The position numbers were made by a program, and so were the translations under genes. The notes beneath the pieces are model-generated. The model made no database searches. It saw nothing but the letters and a program-made list of their open reading frames with translations, and was not told the DNA's origin. A stretch of 64,000 nt of DNA, from NCBI RefSeq assembly GCF_004355225.1, contig NZ_CP037933.1:3782001-3846000 (forward strand), given 5' to 3'. This document shows positions 61,915-64,000 of this stretch, piece after piece (position 1 is the first letter of the stretch; each line of letters opens with the position of its first letter). The stretch comes from Flavobacterium nackdongense. Lineage in GTDB: Bacteria > Bacteroidota > Bacteroidia > Flavobacteriales > Flavobacteriaceae.

Positions 61915-63438
61915 ATGAAAATAAATAATCCTATAATAACAATTGTGTTCCTACTATTTTTTGTGGCATCTTATTCCCAAAAGAAACCTGTCGGGACGAA
62001 ATCTAAAAAGAATCCACCCAATGTTATTTTTATCATTGCGGACGATTTAGGATACACCGATCTTGGAACCTATGGAAGCGACTTCTACGAAACCCCAAAT
62101 TTGGATAATTTGGCTAATACTGCAGTTAAATTTACTAGCGGTTATTCCAATTGCCCAGTATGTTCGCCATCAAGGGCAAGTTTTCAAACAGGAAAATATC
62201 CGGTAAATACAGGCATTACCGATTGGATAAAAGGAAGAAAAGCAGAAAACGGAACTACTTCCAATGATCGTTGGATAGTGCCCGATACAGAATATGATAT
62301 GAAATTAAGCGAAATCACCATCGCTGAGGCATTGCAAAATAAAGGATATAAAACGGCTTTCCTTGGCAAATGGCATTTGGGCGAAACGGAAGCTTTTTGG
62401 CCAGAAAATCAAGGATACGATATCAATATTGGTGGCTGGAGTGCTGGCGGTCCTCATACTGTCAATGGCAGCAAAGCCTATTTTTCGCCTTATGGGAATC
62501 CACGACTCAAAGATGGACCTGCAGGAGAATATTTGCCAGAACGATTGACAAATGAAGCTATTGCAATTTTAAAATCGCAAACGGATAAACCACTATTTAT
62601 GTGTTTGTCCTATTATTTAGTGCATACAAAATTAGAAGCCAAAGATGAGGATATAGCTATTTTTAAACAAAAGAGAGAAAAAGTAGGAATCACCGAAGCG
62701 CAAGAATTTGTCAACTCAGCCCCTTGGATGGCAACGGCGTCCGGGAATGGAAAAAGTTATAAAGAACGCATCAAACAAGGCAATCCAACCTACTCAGCGA
62801 TGATCAAAGCTTTAGATGATAATGTGGGAAGATTAATTAATCATCTAAAACAATCGGGTACTTACGACAATACGCTTATTATTTTTGTGTCGGACAATGG
62901 AGGTTTAGCAACAGCTGAAGGTTCATCAACCTCCAACTTACCCTTAGCAAAAGGAAAAGGTTGGATGTATGAAGGGGGAATTAGAGTGCCTTTTATAATC
63001 AAACCACCGCAGTGTAATAAAGGAAAAGTAATTGACACTCCCGTTTCAGGTGTAGACTTTTTCCCGACCATTTTGGATTATGCCACAAGTTCATCCCCTG
63101 CTGCTCCGATTGATGGTCTAAACCTTAAATCGATACTAGAAACCTCAAATGGAGGTCAAGATCGTCCCTTGTTTTGGCATTATCCGCATTATTCCAATCA
63201 AGGCGGAAATCCGTCCAGTGCGGTTCGATTAGGAGATTTTAAATTGATTCACGATTTAGAATTAGATGACTATGCCCTTTACAATCTAAAAAGTGATATC
63301 GGCGAAACCAAAAATCTTGCTACAACAATGCCCGAAAAAGTAAATGAATTAAAAGCAATGTTGAACAATTGGATTGTAAAAACTTACGACAAAAAATTAG
63401 AACCCAATCCAAAATGGAACAGAAGTGATTTGAAATAA
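61915..63438 (+). CDS. Secreted type I sulfatase (S1)
   Basis: 507 residues with a signal peptide (VFLLFFVASYSQ). Formylglycine site Cys83 in PVCSPSRASFQTG. Seen: IADDLGYTDLGTYGSDFYETPNLD, KWHLGE, SDNGGLATAEGSSTSN and the ASSAVRLGDFKL-like C-terminal turn (PSSAVRLGDFKL). This set matches the S1_16-like arylsulfatase A group often found in algal-galactan PULs, an assignment made from memory only. It is the last gene of the enzyme operon, 106 bp after GH16. Confidence 0.94.
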   Translation: MKINNPIITIVFLLFFVASYSQKKPVGTKSKKNPPNVIFIIADDLGYTDLGTYGSDFYETPNLDNLANTAVKFTSGYSNCPVCSPSRASFQTGKYPVNTGITDWIKGRKAENGTTSNDRWIVPDTEYDMKLSEITIAEALQNKGYKTAFLGKWHLGETEAFWPENQGYDINIGGWSAGGPHTVNGSKAYFSPYGNPRLKDGPAGEYLPERLTNEAIAILKSQTDKPLFMCLSYYLVHTKLEAKDEDIAIFKQKREKVGITEAQEFVNSAPWMATASGNGKSYKERIKQGNPTYSAMIKALDDNVGRLINHLKQSGTYDNTLIIFVSDNGGLATAEGSSTSNLPLAKGKGWMYEGGIRVPFIIKPPQCNKGKVIDTPVSGVDFFPTILDYATSSSPAAPIDGLNLKSILETSNGGQDRPLFWHYPHYSNQGGNPSSAVRLGDFKLIHDLELDDYALYNLKSDIGETKNLATTMPEKVNELKAMLNNWIVKTYDKKLEPNPKWNRSDLK

Positions 63439-63798
63439 TCTGTAGAAAAAGAGTCGGTTGCAGCTCTAAAACTCTTACTCCCCAAATTCACTCGTGGGTA
63501 ATTTGTTTTTGCTAGACAATTTATTGGAGTTATCGCTTAAATTGAGCAACAATAGATTGGTTTCTTAAATATAGTTGGTTGTAGTAATGCAACCATTTTT
63601 GGTGTTTTTTTTAAGTTAATTTCCCTATTGATTCTGAGGTTATTTTTAAGCCCGTAAGTTTTTGATCGGCCTTCCTGTACAATATATTTTGCTATTCAAA
63701 ATTTGGAATAGTCATTGCCTAAATAGATTTTGCGCAAAATGGCTTTTTCTCGATTTTGATTATTTTTGTCTGGTACCAAATCATAATTTGAGGCGATT
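63439..63798. other. Gap between last sulfatase and right repeat; holds a decayed minus-strand frame
   Basis: 360 bp with no intact gene. On the minus strand, 63798-63696 reads 33 codons with natural-looking content (DLVPDKNNQNREKAIL) ending in TGA; it stops exactly where the right repeat begins. Another short stretch follows in a different frame (EGRSKTYGLKNNLRINRE, about 63600-63680). These look like the severed remains of an older gene, but I do not recognise them. The hairpin GGTTG...CAACC (63569-63591) may close the sulfatase transcript, without a proper U-tract. Confidence 0.3.
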
Positions 63799-64000
63799 GA
63801 CGACCAATCGATGGTTTGATAGCCTATATCATATCGCAAACAAGTAAAACAACTTTAACCTGATTTTCGAATCAGGTTTTTTTATAAACTATATAAAATG
63901 GAAATAGCAATTATAGCCCACGACGGAAAAAAGCCGATATGGTTCAGTTTTTGAACAAAAACAAAATAGTTTTGCTTCGCAATGATATTCGTCTTATTGC
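63799..64000 (+). repeat. Right copy of the ~200-bp repeat flanking the PUL
   Basis: Matches 28315-28515: end of the sugar-kinase gene (with a 2-bp AT insertion in TATATCATATCG), the terminator hairpin (63857-63883) and the start of mgsA. It may continue beyond the window. Confidence 0.95.
63898..64000 (+). pseudogene. Frameshifted second copy of mgsA, cut by the window end
   Basis: Starts with the same ATG and first ten codons as the intact mgsA (MEIAIIAHDG), but one A is missing from the A-run (six A instead of seven). The frame shifts to KKPIWFSF and meets TGA after 18 codons. The rest in the window keeps about 97% identity to the intact gene, so the event is recent or the DNA is under no strong decay yet. 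Confidence 0.9.

Noticed and set aside
63662..63847. 61-codon plus-strand frame at the right end
   Set aside because: It runs across the repeat border into the duplicated kinase end in a partly shifted frame; no protein character before the border.

Overview
The window reads as a chromosomal piece of a Flavobacterium-like member of the Bacteroidota. It is AT-rich, has SusC/SusD outer-membrane uptake pairs, a hybrid two-component system, and -7 boxes of the Bacteroidota type (TAnnTTTG). GyrA, ClpC, TsaD, TamB, PfkA and GapA all have Flavobacteriia-like sequences. This assignment comes from reading the proteins; no database search was possible.

Positions 1-28.8 kb are housekeeping DNA: the 3' end of a CopA-type metal ATPase, a RimB-RimK fusion, ClpC, GyrA, a TPR protein, an NlpC/P60 peptidase, a thiolase, a tRNA cluster (Ser-GCT, Pro-TGG, Arg-TCT) with two tRNA relics and a small GIY-YIG gene, a VanX-like dipeptidase, an AI-2E-type permease operon, an M43 protease, the tsaD-rsmE-DUF4159 operon, TamB, and a carbon-metabolism group (pfkA, gapA, a BadF-type sugar kinase, mgsA).

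Positions 28.8-63.8 kb form one polysaccharide utilisation locus (PUL). On the minus strand lie a hybrid two-component regulator, a two-domain fasciclin lipoprotein, two SusC/SusD pairs and a beta-helix protein. On the plus strand a tight ten-gene cluster encodes four type I sulfatases, an alpha/beta-hydrolase esterase, two GH2 beta-galactosidase-like enzymes, a GH43 enzyme resembling exo-beta-1,3-galactanases, a sialate-O-acetylesterase-type SGNH esterase and a GH16 endo-glycanase. Together they suggest import and stripping of a sulfated, acetylated galactose-containing glycan. The substrate is inferred, not shown.

The PUL is bracketed by two ~200-bp copies (about 97% alike) of the sugar-kinase 3' end plus the mgsA 5' end. 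The left copy is intact; the right copy has a frameshifted mgsA and runs off the window. This marks the 35-kb block as an insertion or duplication product. Inside it, two minus-strand promoter regions (before the fasciclin gene and before the first susC) share a tandem repeat with exactly 21-bp period around TAATGCAA, a strong candidate operator for the PUL regulator.
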